64,000 bases of DNA, taken from the NCBI RefSeq assembly GCF_002001015.1, contig NZ_MUNO01000010.1, forward strand, positions 157,361-221,360, given 5' to 3'. A model generated the notes under the pieces. That model made no database searches. It was given only the letters and a program-made list of their open reading frames with translations, and was not told the DNA's origin. The stretch is from Polaromonas sp. A23. GTDB lineage: Bacteria > Pseudomonadota > Gammaproteobacteria > Burkholderiales > Burkholderiaceae_C. A program made the position numbers and the translations under genes. Shown here piece after piece: positions 50,692 to 62,329 of this stretch (the first letter of the stretch is position 1; each line of letters opens with the position of its first letter).

Positions 50692-51117
50692 CTATTTTTT
50701 CTGCCGATACTTACGCAAAGCCGCAATCTGCGCAGCCATCACGGCAAGCTCGGACTGAGCCATCGCAATATCGATATCGGTCTTTGCATTTTTCAACGCT
50801 TCCTCGGCGGCAGCCTTGGCAGCGCTGGCCTTGGCTTCGTCGAGATCCTTGCCGCGAATGGCGGTGTCGCTAAGCACAGTCACGCAATTGGGCTGAACTT
50901 CCAGCAGGCCGCCGGCCACGAAAACAAACTCTTCTGAACCATCGGCCTTTTCAATACGTACCGCACCAGGTTTGATGCGGGTGATCAGCGGCGTGTGGCG
51001 TGGGTAAATGCCCAACTCGCCAGCTTCGCCGGGCAAAGCCACGAATTTGGCTTCACCGGAGAAGATGGACTCTTCCGCGCTGACAACATCGACATGGATG
51101 GTGTGTGAGGTGTCCAT
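50692..51117 (-). CDS. atpC: ATP synthase F1 subunit epsilon
   Basis: A 141-residue protein. The N-terminal beta-sandwich ([39 protein letters not shown]) and C-terminal helical hairpin ([20 protein letters not shown]) are standard for subunit epsilon, part of the central stalk and an inhibitor of ATP hydrolysis. It is the last gene of the atp operon, followed by the operon terminator. Confidence 0.97.
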   Translation of the reverse strand: MDTSHTIHVDVVSAEESIFSGEAKFVALPGEAGELGIYPRHTPLITRIKPGAVRIEKADGSEEFVFVAGGLLEVQPNCVTVLSDTAIRGKDLDEAKASAAKAAAEEALKNAKTDIDIAMAQSELAVMAAQIAALRKYRQKK

Positions 51118-51120
51118 TGC

Positions 51121-52554
<1,434 letters not shown>

Positions 52555-52573
52555 TTAAATCGGGTGCGGCGGT

Positions 52574-53440
52574 TTAAACCGCGGCAGCACCGGCAACAAT
52601 TTCCGAAAGTTCTTTCGTGATCGCCGCTTGACGCGTTTTGTTGTAAACCAGCTTGAGTTCGCCAATCACGCTGCCGGCGTTGTCGGTCGCGGCCTTCATG
52701 GCCACCATGCGGGCGGACTGCTCGGATGCCATGTTCTCGGCGACGGCCTGGTACACCAGTGCTTCCACGTAGCGGATCAGCAAGTCGTCGATCACGGTCT
52801 GCGCGTCCGGCTCATAGATGTAGTCCCAGCCGTGCTGGTCCTTGTCGGCCTGCAGATGCGCCGCCGTCAAAGGCAGCAACTGCTCGACCACCGGTTCCTG
52901 GCGCATGGTGTTGATGAACTTGGTGTAGCACAGGTACACCGCGTTGATCTTGCCTTCGCTGTATGCGTCGAGCAAAACCTTGACGGGGCCGATCAGTTTT
53001 TCCAGGTGCGGCTTGTCGCCCAGTTGCGTCGCGTGCGACACCACCTTAGCGCCAACACGGTTCAGAAAACCGAGGCCCTTGTTGCCAATGGCAACTGCCT
53101 TGGTGTCGTGGCCTGCGGCCTGCACTTCCTTGAGCTTGCTGGTCACAGCGCGCAACACGTTGGTGTTCATGCCGCCGCACAGACCCTTGTCAGTCGTCAC
53201 CACGATGAACCCGGTAGCCTTGGCGTCGTTGGACTCCATGAACGCATGGGTGTATTCGGGGTTGGCCTGACTCAGGTTAGCCGTGATGTTGCGGATCTTG
53301 TCGCTGTAAGGGCGGGCAGCGCGCATCCGCTCCTGCGCCTTGCGCATCTTGGAGGCGGCCACCATCTCCATGGCCTTAGTGATCTTCTTGGTGTTTTCCA
53401 CCGATTTGATCTTGCCGCGTATTTCCTTGCCTGCTGCCAT
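52574..53440 (-). CDS. atpG: ATP synthase F1 subunit gamma
   Basis: A 288-residue rotor shaft. The N-terminal [20 protein letters not shown] and C-terminal [20 protein letters not shown] are the conserved coiled-coil ends that rotate inside the alpha/beta hexamer. [12 protein letters not shown] is the family signature in the Rossmann-like middle. Standard position between atpA and atpD. Confidence 0.98.
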   Translation of the reverse strand: MAAGKEIRGKIKSVENTKKITKAMEMVAASKMRKAQERMRAARPYSDKIRNITANLSQANPEYTHAFMESNDAKATGFIVVTTDKGLCGGMNTNVLRAVTSKLKEVQAAGHDTKAVAIGNKGLGFLNRVGAKVVSHATQLGDKPHLEKLIGPVKVLLDAYSEGKINAVYLCYTKFINTMRQEPVVEQLLPLTAAHLQADKDQHGWDYIYEPDAQTVIDDLLIRYVEALVYQAVAENMASEQSARMVAMKAATDNAGSVIGELKLVYNKTRQAAITKELSEIVAGAAAV

Positions 53441-53503
53441 ATGGATTCCTAAGGGGTTCCTGAGGGTTGCTTAATTACTTGCTTGACGATGAGTCAGGCG
53501 AGA

Positions 53504-55057
53504 TCAGGCAAACGACTTCTTGAACTCGGCCACGGCCGTATTCAGTTCCGCCTCAGCGTCCTTGTCCATGGCCTTGTTGGCTTCGAGCTTGGCCATCAGG
53601 GCCGCGTTCTTGTCCTTCAGGAAGGCATGCAGGCCGTGCTCGAAAGCCAGAACCTTCTTGACTTCGACGTCGTCCATGAAGCCCTTGTTCACTGCGAACA
53701 GCGTGGCGGCCATGTTGGAGATGGACAAAGGCGAGTACTGGGCCTGCTTGAGCAGTTCGGTCACGCGGGCACCGCGGTCCAGCTGCTTGCGGGTGGCTTC
53801 GTCCAGATCGGAAGCGAATTGCGCGAAAGCTGCCAATTCACGGTACTGGGCGAGGTCGGTACGGATACCGCCGGACAGGTTCTTGATCAGCTTGGTCTGG
53901 GCAGCGCCACCGACGCGGGACACCGAGATACCGGCGTTAATGGCGGGACGAATACCGGCATTGAACAGGCTGGTTTCCAGGAAGATCTGGCCGTCGGTGA
54001 TCGAGATCACGTTGGTTGGCACGAAAGCGGACACGTCACCGGCCTGCGTTTCAATGATCGGCAGCGCGGTCAACGAACCGGTTTTGCCCTTGACGGCACC
54101 CTTGGTGAAGTCTTCAACGTACTTCTCATTCACGCGTGCTGCGCGCTCAAGCAAACGGCTGTGCAGATAGAACACGTCGCCGGGGTAGGCTTCGCGGCCT
54201 GGCGGACGACGCAGCAGCAGCGAGACCTGGCGATAAGCCACAGCCTGCTTGGACAAATCGTCATACACGATCAGTGCGTCTTCGCCGCGGTCGCGGAAGT
54301 ATTCGCCCATGGTGCAGCCAGAGTAGGCGCTCACATATTGCATGGCGGCTGACTCAGAAGCGGAAGCGGCCACAACGATGGTGTATTCCATCGCGCCGGC
54401 TTGCTCCAGTGAGCGCACCACGTTCTTGATCGAGGAAGCCTTCTGGCCAATCGCGACGTAGACGCAATAAACGCCTTTGCCCTTTTGGTTGATGATGGCG
54501 TCGATGGCCACGGCGGTCTTGCCGGTCTGGCGGTCGCCGATGATCAGTTCGCGCTGGCCGCGGCCGACGGGCACCATGGAGTCGATGGACTTCAAGCCGG
54601 TCTGCAGAGGCTGATCGACGGATTTACGGGCGATCACGCCGGGCGCGACCTTTTCGATCACGTCGGTCAACTTGGCGTTGACAGGGCCTTTGCCGTCGAT
54701 GGGTTGGCCCAGGGCGTTCACCACGCGGCCAAGCAGCTCGGGGCCGACCGGCACTTCAAGAATACGGCCGGTGCATTTGACGATGTCGCCTTCAGCCAGA
54801 TGCTCGTATTCACCGAGAATCACGGAGCCGACCGAGTCGCGCTCGAGGTTCAGCGCCAGGCCGTAGGTGGGGGTGCCATCGGCGGTTGCGGGGAATTCCA
54901 GCATTTCGCCCTGCATCACGTCGGACAGGCCGTGGATGCGGACGATACCGTCGGTCACAGACACCACGGTGCCCTGGTTACGAATGTCGCTGCTTCCGGC
55001 CAGGCCTTCGATGCGGCTCTTGATCAGTTCAGAAATTTCTGCGGGATTGAGTTGCAT
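53504..55057 (-). CDS. atpA: ATP synthase F1 subunit alpha
   Basis: A 517-residue non-catalytic nucleotide-binding subunit. The Walker A is [13 protein letters not shown], the DELTA-type N-terminus [20 protein letters not shown] binds subunit delta, and [17 protein letters not shown] is the ATP synthase alpha/beta signature. Full length; 61 bp after atpH. Confidence 0.99.
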   Translation of the reverse strand: MQLNPAEISELIKSRIEGLAGSSDIRNQGTVVSVTDGIVRIHGLSDVMQGEMLEFPATADGTPTYGLALNLERDSVGSVILGEYEHLAEGDIVKCTGRILEVPVGPELLGRVVNALGQPIDGKGPVNAKLTDVIEKVAPGVIARKSVDQPLQTGLKSIDSMVPVGRGQRELIIGDRQTGKTAVAIDAIINQKGKGVYCVYVAIGQKASSIKNVVRSLEQAGAMEYTIVVAASASESAAMQYVSAYSGCTMGEYFRDRGEDALIVYDDLSKQAVAYRQVSLLLRRPPGREAYPGDVFYLHSRLLERAARVNEKYVEDFTKGAVKGKTGSLTALPIIETQAGDVSAFVPTNVISITDGQIFLETSLFNAGIRPAINAGISVSRVGGAAQTKLIKNLSGGIRTDLAQYRELAAFAQFASDLDEATRKQLDRGARVTELLKQAQYSPLSISNMAATLFAVNKGFMDDVEVKKVLAFEHGLHAFLKDKNAALMAKLEANKAMDKDAEAELNTAVAEFKKSFA

Positions 55058-55118
55058 GACTCTTTCCTTCTTTCTATGTTGTTGGCTAAAAACCTGTAAT
55101 GGCGCCTGGGCACCGGGC

Positions 55119-55649
55119 TCAGGAAATCAGCGCCACTTTCATTTGCTCTAAACGGGCTTTCACCGAGGTGTCCAGCACCTCGTCACCCACCACGACTCGT
55201 ACGCCCCCAATCAGGGCCGGCTCCAGTTCAACCTGAAGGTTGAGCTTCTTGCCAAAACGTTTTTCCAGCGTTGAAGACAGATCGGCCAGCGCTGCACCAT
55301 CAAGCGCAAAAGCACTGTAGACGGTCGCATCGGACGAACCACTTTTCGCATTTTTCAGGGTGCGAAACTGCGCGGCGATTTCCGGCAGGACGCTCAGGCG
55401 GTCGTTCTCGATCACTGCGCGCAGGAAATTTTTCCCGGCATCCGGCAGTTTCGTTTTGGCAACGCCTGAAATCACGTCAAACGCCTGTGCCGAAGTCACA
55501 CCGGGATTACCGGCAAACTGCTGCAGCTGCGAGTTGGCTGCAATGGCTGCCAGCTCTTCGAGCCAGACGGCGGTGCCGCCCAGGTCAGCGCCGGAGGCTT
55601 TGAAGAGCGCCTCGGCATAAGGACGGGCAATGGTGGCTAGTTCGGCCAT
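55119..55649 (-). CDS. atpH: ATP synthase F1 subunit delta
   Basis: A 176-residue OSCP/delta subunit, linking F1 to the peripheral stalk. It begins [19 protein letters not shown], with the helical N-terminal domain and the C-terminal signature [20 protein letters not shown]. It lies 12 bp after atpF. Confidence 0.97.
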   Translation of the reverse strand: MAELATIARPYAEALFKASGADLGGTAVWLEELAAIAANSQLQQFAGNPGVTSAQAFDVISGVAKTKLPDAGKNFLRAVIENDRLSVLPEIAAQFRTLKNAKSGSSDATVYSAFALDGAALADLSSTLEKRFGKKLNLQVELEPALIGGVRVVVGDEVLDTSVKARLEQMKVALIS

Positions 55650-55661
55650 GTTGATGCTCGC

Positions 55662-56132
55662 TTAGAGTTCGGTCTTCAGGCGGCCCAGCAAGTCGGCATG
55701 CACGCTGGCATTGACTTCCTTGCGCAGAATCTGCTCGGCGCCCTTGACGGCCAGCACGGCAACCTGCTCACGCAGGGTTTCGCGAGCCTTGACGGATTGC
55801 TGCTCGGCTTCAACCTTGGCGGCGGCAATGATCTTGCTGCCTTCTTCGGTTGCGCGGGCCTTCGCCTCTTCAATCAGGGCTTGGCCCCGACGCTCGGCTT
55901 CGGCCAGGCGCACGGCCGCTTCGTTGCGCGACTTGGCCAGCTCTTCTTCCACGCGCTTGTTGGCGACGGAGAGTTCAGACTTGGCTTTATCGGCCGCAGC
56001 AAGGCCGTCAGCGATTTTTTGCGCACGCGCATCCAGAGCCGCCGCAATGGGGGGCCACACAAACTTCATCGTGAACCCGACCAAAATCAGGAACACGATC
56101 ATCTGGACAATAAGGGTACCGGTAATGCTCAC
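55662..56132 (-). CDS. atpF: ATP synthase Fo subunit b
   Basis: A 156-residue peripheral stalk subunit. One membrane helix at the N-terminus (about 5-25) precedes a long charged coiled coil rich in Ala, Glu, Lys and Arg ([20 protein letters not shown]). Two copies per enzyme join Fo to F1. The length is the E. coli-type b subunit. Confidence 0.97.
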   Translation of the reverse strand: MSITGTLIVQMIVFLILVGFTMKFVWPPIAAALDARAQKIADGLAAADKAKSELSVANKRVEEELAKSRNEAAVRLAEAERRGQALIEEAKARATEEGSKIIAAAKVEAEQQSVKARETLREQVAVLAVKGAEQILRKEVNASVHADLLGRLKTEL

Positions 56133-56202
56133 TGCTCATCCTTTCCCTTGGGGCCCAGCCAACAGCCGACCCGAAGGAATGACATTCTTGGGACTTTGAT
56201 GA

Positions 56203-56475
<273 letters not shown>

Positions 56476-56525
56476 TTAGGACTTGGTTACGAGAGAAAAA
56501 AGAAACGAAAAACAGGGACAACTGA

Positions 56526-57404
56526 TTAGTGGTGATCGTGCGCCTGGCCGATGTACACCAAGGTCAGCATCATGAACACGAACGCCTGCAGCGTGATGAT
56601 CAGGATGTGGAAAATCGCCCAGGCCGAGCCTGCGATGATGTGGCCAATGGCCAGTGCAATGCCGGTGCCCAGCGAAACGGAGGCGAAAGCGCCACCCATC
56701 AGGGCGATCAGCAGGAAGATCAGTTCGCCGGCATACATGTTGCCGAACAGTCGCATGCCGTGCGAGACGGTCTTGGCGACAAACTCAATCATCTGCATGA
56801 GGAAATTGAAAGGGTACAGGGCCCAGTGGTTGCCGAAAGGCGCCGTGAACAGTTCATGGATCCAACCGCCCACGCCCTTGATCTTGACGTTGTAAACCAG
56901 GCAGGTGATCAGCACGCCGAGCGACAGACCCATGGTGACGGACAAGTCGGCGGTAGGAACGGAGCGCATGAAAGCGTGGTGCGGATCGTGCCCCGCAGCG
57001 CCGTAGATGGCAGCCCAGATCGCGGGCAGCAGATCGACCGGCAGCAAGTCCATGGCGTTGAGCAGGAAAATCCACACAAACACCGTCAGAGCGAGAGGCG
57101 CCACCAGCTTGCGGCTTTCGGCGTTATGGACGATACCCTTGGCCTGCGCATCGACCATTTCGACCAGAATTTCAACAGCAGCCTGGAAGCGGCCGGGAAC
57201 GCCGGAAGTGGCTTTGCGTGCAGCTTTCCAGAGCAGGAAGCAGCCGATCACACCCAGCAAAATACTGAAAATCGCCGAATCGATATTGATGACGCTCAGG
57301 TCGAACGGGCCAACCAGTTCTTTGTTACGCCAGTGCGTCAAGTGGTGAACGATGTATTCACCAGCGGTCTGACCACCATGTCCAGCAGCATTCTCAGCAG
57401 CCAT
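56526..57404 (-). CDS. atpB: ATP synthase Fo subunit a
   Basis: A 292-residue membrane protein with five to six helices. The family segments FLLNAMDLLPVDLLPAI, KTVSHGMRLFGNMYAGELIF (with the essential Arg) and the C-terminal LQAFVFMMLTLVYIGQA are present. It provides the proton half-channels against the c-ring. It is longer at the N-terminus (His/Gly-rich leader MAAENAAGHGGQTAGEYIVH), as in other beta-proteobacteria. Confidence 0.97.
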   Translation of the reverse strand: MAAENAAGHGGQTAGEYIVHHLTHWRNKELVGPFDLSVINIDSAIFSILLGVIGCFLLWKAARKATSGVPGRFQAAVEILVEMVDAQAKGIVHNAESRKLVAPLALTVFVWIFLLNAMDLLPVDLLPAIWAAIYGAAGHDPHHAFMRSVPTADLSVTMGLSLGVLITCLVYNVKIKGVGGWIHELFTAPFGNHWALYPFNFLMQMIEFVAKTVSHGMRLFGNMYAGELIFLLIALMGGAFASVSLGTGIALAIGHIIAGSAWAIFHILIITLQAFVFMMLTLVYIGQAHDHH

Positions 57405-57416
57405 TTATTGCTCGCC

Positions 57417-57908
57417 TCAAAGTTTTTTATGCCTGGCCGCCAAAAACAGCGCAAACCAGGACACTTTCATTGTCACCACCAGGCCGACCAACATGATCGG
57501 CCAGCTCAGCATCGAAACCAGCCTTGGCGCCGCAAACAGCATTGCCAGCGTCAAGGCGACCTTGACCATTTCCCACAAAAAGAATCCGGCCACAGCTGTA
57601 CCCGGATTCATCGACCAAACCTTGCCTGTCAAACCGCGCGCAAAAAGCGCTGCAGGAATGACCACCGCCAGCGACCCATAAAGGGCGGACCAGCCGGCAC
57701 TTTGCTTTCCGGTCAGGATCCATGCCAGCAACGCCACCAGGACGCCCGCCACGAATTGACCCACCAGCACGTGCCAGAGCGAGACCTGGGGATGGTTTTT
57801 TCGCAATTGCTGCGCTTCTTCACGCGTCAGCGGCTTGAAATCATCCTGTTCCGTCTCATCTCTATGATCAGAGACTCTCGCTCCCCGATCAACCGCCGCA
57901 TCTGTCAT
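57417..57908 (-). CDS. atpI: ATP synthase subunit I (assembly-associated)
   Basis: A 163-residue protein. A polar N-terminus (about 45 residues, DRGARVSDHRDETEQDDF) is followed by four membrane helices, the AtpI layout. AtpI is thought to help c-ring assembly or magnesium supply. ATG 57908 is used; the frame is open further upstream only through a TTG. It is the first gene of the operon, 12 bp before atpB. Confidence 0.87.
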   Translation of the reverse strand: MTDAAVDRGARVSDHRDETEQDDFKPLTREEAQQLRKNHPQVSLWHVLVGQFVAGVLVALLAWILTGKQSAGWSALYGSLAVVIPAALFARGLTGKVWSMNPGTAVAGFFLWEMVKVALTLAMLFAAPRLVSMLSWPIMLVGLVVTMKVSWFALFLAARHKKL

Positions 57909-57964
57909 TTTGGTCACCACAAAGTACGGAGGCGGTTCATGGCCGGTTATTAGCAAAGCCCTTG

Positions 57965-57993
57965 ATTATACGTAGAAACCCGCCCGTTCCCGA
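57965..57993 (-). promoter_or_regulatory. Putative promoter of the atp operon
   Basis: On the minus strand a perfect TATAAT (57965-57970) lies 57 bp upstream of the atpI start. The -35 region at 17-bp spacing is TCGGGA, a poor match. The remainder of the 232-bp divergent gap to 58140 shows nothing else recognisable. Confidence 0.5.
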
Positions 57994-58140
57994 AAGCCCC
58001 TGCACGACACTGCGGCGGAGCCATGGCCACCAGCGTCCGCAGAACGCCTTGCAAGCGACAATCGGTTCTCCATCAGCCCCGGGCCTCCGTACCCAACGGG
58101 CGCCCCGCTCCTGCAGCGCCTGTTTTTGAAAGACCTTCGC

Positions 58141-58587
58141 ATGCCAGCCCTGATGAAATTTCTTCATATCGCCGCCGCCATCGTGTGGCTGGGCGGCATC
58201 AGCTTCATGCTTTTTGCATTGCGGCCCGCGGTCGCCGCGCAGCTGGCCCCGCCGCAGCGCCTGCCCTTGATTGCACTGGTGCTGGAGAAGTTTTTCAGAC
58301 TGGTCTGGGTCGCCGTCGGGCTGCTGCTGCTCACCGGCCTGGCCATGTTGATGGCGGTCGGCATGAAAAACGCGCCTCTGGGCTGGCACCTGATGTTCGG
58401 CATCGGCCTGCTGATGTTTGCCCTGTTTGGCCACCTCTATTTCGGGCCTTTCCGGCGCCTGAAGCTGGCCGTGGCGGCATCAGACTGGCCGGAAGGCGGG
58501 CGGCGCGTGGGGCAAATCGCCAAGCTGGCCATGAGCAACCTGATTCTGGGCGGGCTGGCCATTGCCGCGGTAATTTTCGGAGCATGA
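58141..58587 (+). CDS. CopD-family-like four-helix membrane protein
   Basis: A 148-residue protein with four membrane helices (about 5-22, 45-68, 78-98, 125-145). His-containing first helix FLHIAAAIVWLGGISFMLFA and the third-helix FGIGLLMFALFGHLYFGPF resemble the CopD/DUF2269-like haem- or copper-binding membrane fold. Copper transport is not established for this subgroup. The start is ATG 58141; TTG 58126 and ATG 58153 are alternatives. It is divergent from the atp operon. Confidence 0.72.
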   Translation: MPALMKFLHIAAAIVWLGGISFMLFALRPAVAAQLAPPQRLPLIALVLEKFFRLVWVAVGLLLLTGLAMLMAVGMKNAPLGWHLMFGIGLLMFALFGHLYFGPFRRLKLAVAASDWPEGGRRVGQIAKLAMSNLILGGLAIAAVIFGA

Positions 58588-58657
58588 GGCACAAAAATTT
58601 GAGCATGATGAAACCAGGCGGCGCAACTTCTGCCTTCCCCGCCCCGAAAGCGCAACC

Positions 58658-59236
58658 ATGACCGCGCAAAAAAAGCGCAATCCAGCGCCTCCTTCCTGGA
58701 CCGACCGTTTCACCAAGGGAATCAGCCGCGAAACCCTGGAAGCCCACCCCTGGCTCAAACCGGTGGCGCACCGCCTGCGCGAGCCGGGGCTCTGGCACGT
58801 GCAACATGAGGCCGTGGCCCGCGGCGTGGCCATTGGCATCTTCTGGGCCTTTGCGCTGCCAGCGGGACAAATTCTGGCCGCCGCTGCCCACAGCGTCTGG
58901 TGGCGTGCCAACATTCCGGTGGCTGCGGGCGTTACGCTGGTCACCAACCCCTTCACCATCGGCTTCTGGCTGTGGCTGGCTTACCAGCTGGGCAGCCTGA
59001 TCCTGGGCCAGTCCGCTGCAGACGCGGCAGCGGGTGACGCCGCGTACCAGGCCGCTGCCGCTGCGCCCGGCTTCGACGCTTTGGCCTGGCTGGCGCACTT
59101 CGGCTGGCCCGCCGTGCTGGGCATGGCGATTTTCTCGGTTGCCGGATCGATCAGCGCCTATTTTCTGGTCAAGCTGATCTGGCGCCTGCGCGTCTGGCTC
59201 AAGCGGCGTACGCGGCGCAGCCCCAATCGGCGCTAA
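58658..59236 (+). CDS. DUF2062 family membrane protein
   Basis: A 192-residue protein with the DUF2062 pattern: LREPGLWHVQHEAVARGVAI, then GIFWAFALPAGQILAAAAHS and VAAGVTLVTNPFTIGFWLW, three membrane helices, and a very basic C-terminal tail (RVWLKRRTRRSPNRR) on the cytoplasmic side. The function is unknown. It is 71 bp after the CopD-like gene and 46 bp before dat. Confidence 0.85.
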   Translation: MTAQKKRNPAPPSWTDRFTKGISRETLEAHPWLKPVAHRLREPGLWHVQHEAVARGVAIGIFWAFALPAGQILAAAAHSVWWRANIPVAAGVTLVTNPFTIGFWLWLAYQLGSLILGQSAADAAAGDAAYQAAAAAPGFDALAWLAHFGWPAVLGMAIFSVAGSISAYFLVKLIWRLRVWLKRRTRRSPNRR

Positions 59237-59282
59237 GCGAAATCAAGGCCTGCGCGACAATCACGCTCCGCCCTCCCTATCC

Positions 59283-60203
59283 ATGACCACATCCAACCCA
59301 CAGCCCCAACCGCCCGCCCTGCCCGACACGCCCTGCTACCTCAACGGTGAGTTCACCGCCCTCAAGGACGCAAAGATCAGCGTGATGGATCGCGGCTTCA
59401 TCTTTGGCGACGGCATTTATGAAGTCGTTCCGCTCTACGGCGGCCGGCCCTTCCGTTTTGCCCAGCACATGGCGCGCATGGAACGCAGCCTGGCCGAGCT
59501 GCGGATTGCCAACCCGCAGACCCGCCAGGGCTGGCAAGACATTGCCATGAAGCTGGCGGCCGACTACGCGCTGCAGCAGCACACCTCACCCGAAAAACTG
59601 GACCTGCTGGTGTACATCCAGATCACCCGGGGCGTGGCGCCGCGCGACCACGTGATGTTGCCAGGCCTCACGCCCACCGTCTTCGTGATGATCAACAGCC
59701 TGAGGCCAGTCCCTCCGGAGCAACGCGCCCACGGCGTGGCCTGCGTGACGGCCGATGACTTTCGCTGGAGCAAGGCCCATATCAAAAGCACCAGCTTGCT
59801 GGGTGCCGTCCTTGCGCGCCAGATCAGCGCCGATGTCGACGCCGTGGAAACCGTGATGTTTCGCAACGGCGTCCTCAGTGAAGGTGCTTCCTCCAATGTC
59901 TGGGTGGTCAAGGATGGCAAGGTCATGGGCCCGCCCTGTGACAACCTGGTGCTTGAGGGCATTCGTTATGGCCTGATTGAAGAAATCTGCCGCGAAGCAG
60001 GCATCGGTTTCGAGCTGCGTCGCATCAGCCGCGAGGAAGTTTTCGCTGCCGACGAGTTGCTGCTTTCATCAGCCACCAAAGAAGTGCTGGCCATCACCAA
60101 ACTCGACGGCAAGCCCGTCGGAAACGGCCAGCCCGGCCCGGTCTGCGCAAAGCTGTACGCGGCCTACCAGCGCGCCAAACAGGCGCATACGGAGCAAGCA
60201 TGA
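59283..60203 (+). CDS. dat: D-amino-acid transaminase-like class IV aminotransferase
   Basis: A 306-residue PLP fold-type IV enzyme. Visible motifs are MDRGFIFGDGIYEVVPLYGG, the lysine-bearing AHIKSTSLLGAVLARQ, FRNGVLSEGASSNVWVV, and LLLSSATKEVLAITKLDG. It likely converts D-alanine and other D-amino acids to keto acids, supplying D-glutamate or D-alanine for cell wall; an IlvE- or PabC-like role is the alternative. It overlaps the next gene by ATGA (60200-60203). The neighbourhood dat-ybeD-lipB-lipA is conserved in beta-proteobacteria. Confidence 0.87.
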   Translation: MTTSNPQPQPPALPDTPCYLNGEFTALKDAKISVMDRGFIFGDGIYEVVPLYGGRPFRFAQHMARMERSLAELRIANPQTRQGWQDIAMKLAADYALQQHTSPEKLDLLVYIQITRGVAPRDHVMLPGLTPTVFVMINSLRPVPPEQRAHGVACVTADDFRWSKAHIKSTSLLGAVLARQISADVDAVETVMFRNGVLSEGASSNVWVVKDGKVMGPPCDNLVLEGIRYGLIEEICREAGIGFELRRISREEVFAADELLLSSATKEVLAITKLDGKPVGNGQPGPVCAKLYAAYQRAKQAHTEQA

Positions 60204-60493
60204 ACACCCCCACCCCACCCCCAGAAGCGCCGCGCCAGGAATCACTGATCGAATACCCTTCACTCTTCCCCATCAAGGTGATGGGCGAAAAGGTTGACGG
60301 GCTGGTCCACGCCATCAGCATGATCGCCCGCCAGTTTGACCCGGCGTTTGACGCCACCACCATCGAACTGCGCGAAAGCAAGGGCGGCAAATACCTGGGC
60401 GTAACCATCACCGTCACCGCCACCAGCCGCGAGCAGCTCGACGAGCTGTACCGCACGCTGTCGACCCATCCGATGGTCAAGGTTGTTTTGTGA
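60200..60493 (+). CDS. DUF493 (YbeD) family protein
   Basis: A 97-residue small alpha/beta (ferredoxin-like, ACT-resembling) protein: [40 protein letters not shown] and [15 protein letters not shown] fit the DUF493/YbeD family. The YbeD function is unknown, but it neighbours lipB across many proteobacteria, as here (lipB starts 23 bp later). Translation is coupled to dat by an ATGA overlap. Confidence 0.9.
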   Translation: MNTPTPPPEAPRQESLIEYPSLFPIKVMGEKVDGLVHAISMIARQFDPAFDATTIELRESKGGKYLGVTITVTATSREQLDELYRTLSTHPMVKVVL

Positions 60494-60515
60494 AGCCCCG
60501 GCACGGACTCTCCTG

Positions 60516-61295
60516 ATGCAGATCGAGGTGCGCCACTTGGGCCGGGTCGAGTACCTGCCCACCTACCAGGCCATGCAAACCTTCACGACAGGTCGCAGCC
60601 GTGAAAGCGCAAGCCAAATCGGCGATTTCCCCAATAACGACGGGCATGATCAGCTATGGATTTGTGAGCATCCGGCGGTCTACACCCAGGGACTGGCGGG
60701 CAAGCCAGACCACGTCCTGAACCCCGGCGATATCCCCGTGGTGCAAACCGACCGCGGCGGGCAGGTGACTTTCCATGGCCCCGGCCAGGTGGTGGCCTAC
60801 CCGCTGATCGACCTCAAACGCGCCGGCTACTACGTCAAGGAATACGTCTATCGCATCGAAGAATCGGTGATCCGCACACTGGCCCATTTCGGCGTCACCG
60901 GGCACCGCGTAGCGGGTTCGCCCGGCATTTATGTGCGCATGGACGATCCCTTCTCACATGCGCGCCTGCAGCAGCCCTCACCCCGACCCTCTCCCGCAAG
61001 CGGGAGAGGGAGCGAACGGCACCCTCTCCCGCTTGCGGGAGAGGGCAGGGGTGAGGGTGACCCCTTTCGTGGCCTGGGGAAAATCGCCGCGCTGGGCATC
61101 AAGGTCAGCCGGCATTGCACCTATCACGGGGTGGCGCTGAATGTCGCGATGGACCTTGAACCCTTCTCGCGCATCAACCCTTGCGGCTATGCCGGGCTGC
61201 AAACCACAGACCTTTCTACAATCGGGGTATCGGCCAGTTGGCAGGACGCCGCGGACGTGCTGAGCCAAAAGCTCGTCACTTACCTGGCGCCCTGA
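60516..61295 (+). CDS. lipB: Octanoyl-[ACP]:protein octanoyltransferase (with hairpin-repeat insert)
   Basis: A 259-residue enzyme that moves octanoate from ACP to lipoyl domains, the first step of lipoate assembly. Motifs are [55 protein letters not shown] (catalytic Lys and Cys) and the C-terminal [17 protein letters not shown] 60516 matches the family start. A ~27-residue Pro/Ser/Gly/Arg-rich stretch between HARLQQ and DPFRGLGKI is the in-frame translation of a double hairpin repeat (60975-61057). All catalytic residues are present, so the enzyme is probably active. Confidence 0.94.
   Translation: MQIEVRHLGRVEYLPTYQAMQTFTTGRSRESASQIGDFPNNDGHDQLWICEHPAVYTQGLAGKPDHVLNPGDIPVVQTDRGGQVTFHGPGQVVAYPLIDLKRAGYYVKEYVYRIEESVIRTLAHFGVTGHRVAGSPGIYVRMDDPFSHARLQQPSPRPSPASGRGSERHPLPLAGEGRGEGDPFRGLGKIAALGIKVSRHCTYHGVALNVAMDLEPFSRINPCGYAGLQTTDLSTIGVSASWQDAADVLSQKLVTYLAP
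60975..61057. repeat. Composite palindromic repeat translated inside lipB
   Basis: The outer arms CCCTCACCCC and GGGGTGAGGG enclose two 24-bp hairpins, each with 11-bp arms CCCTCTCCCGC / GCGGGAGAGGG (60987-61010 and 61022-61045). The second is the exact reverse complement of the first. The 83-bp structure resembles REP/BIME-like elements of many proteobacteria. It is read straight through in the lipB frame. Confidence 0.85.
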
Positions 61296-61320
61296 GCACC
61301 TTCCTTCAAAGAAATACACC

Positions 61321-62325
61321 ATGAGCACCCCAGAAACTGTCAATCCTGTTGTTCGCGACATCCAGAGCCAGGAAGACTACAACCCGCTGGCCAAGCAAAA
61401 GGCCGCGGCCAAGCTGTCGCGCATTCCGGTCAAGGTGGTGCAGGGCGAGATGCTCAAAAAGCCCGAGTGGATTCGCGTGAAAGCCGGCAGCCCGACCACG
61501 CGTTTCTACGAGATCAAGCAGATCCTGCGCGAGAACAAGCTCAACACCGTGTGTGAAGAAGCCAGCTGCCCGAACATCGGCGAATGTTTCGGCAAGGGCA
61601 CGGCCACCTTCATGATCATGGGCGACAAGTGCACGCGCCGCTGCCCGTTTTGCGACGTGGGCCATGGCCGGCCTGACCCATTGGACGTGGACGAGCCGCT
61701 GAACCTGGCCAAAACCATTGCCGCACTCAAGCTCAAATACGTGGTGATCACCAGTGTGGACCGCGACGACCTGCGCGACGGCGGCAGCCAGCACTTTGTC
61801 GACTGCATCTCGCGCATCCGCGAACTCTCGCCGAACACAACCATTGAAATTCTGGTACCCGACTTCCGTGGCCGCGACGACCGCGCACTTGAAATTTTGA
61901 AAGCCGCGCCGCCCGACGTGATGAACCACAACCTGGAAACCGCGCCGCGCCTTTATAAAGAAGCGCGCCCCGGCAGCGACTACCAGTTCTCTTTGAACCT
62001 GCTGAAAAAATTCAAGGCCCTGCACCCCGCCGTGCCGACCAAGAGCGGCATCATGGTCGGTCTGGGCGAAACCGACGAGGAAATCCTGCAGGTCATGCGC
62101 GACATGCGCGCGCACAACATCGACATGCTGACCATCGGCCAGTACCTCGCGCCTTCCACCAGCCACCTGCCGGTGCGCCGCTACGTGCACCCCGACACCT
62201 TCAAGATGTTTGAAGCCGAGGCCTACAAGATGGGCTTCACCCATGCCGCCGTCGGCGCCATGGTGCGCAGCAGCTACCACGCCGACCAGCAAGCCCACGC
62301 CGCGGGCGTGTCCGACGCCGTCTGA
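61321..62325 (+). CDS. lipA: Lipoyl synthase
   Basis: A 334-residue radical-SAM enzyme. The auxiliary 4Fe-4S motif [12 protein letters not shown] and the radical-SAM motif [13 protein letters not shown] are intact, as are [19 protein letters not shown] and the C-terminal [12 protein letters not shown]. It inserts two sulfur atoms into octanoyl groups made by LipB. It starts 25 bp after lipB. The C-terminal extension [13 protein letters not shown] is typical of Burkholderiales. Confidence 0.97.
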   Translation: MSTPETVNPVVRDIQSQEDYNPLAKQKAAAKLSRIPVKVVQGEMLKKPEWIRVKAGSPTTRFYEIKQILRENKLNTVCEEASCPNIGECFGKGTATFMIMGDKCTRRCPFCDVGHGRPDPLDVDEPLNLAKTIAALKLKYVVITSVDRDDLRDGGSQHFVDCISRIRELSPNTTIEILVPDFRGRDDRALEILKAAPPDVMNHNLETAPRLYKEARPGSDYQFSLNLLKKFKALHPAVPTKSGIMVGLGETDEEILQVMRDMRAHNIDMLTIGQYLAPSTSHLPVRRYVHPDTFKMFEAEAYKMGFTHAAVGAMVRSSYHADQQAHAAGVSDAV

Positions 62326-62329
62326 CACC

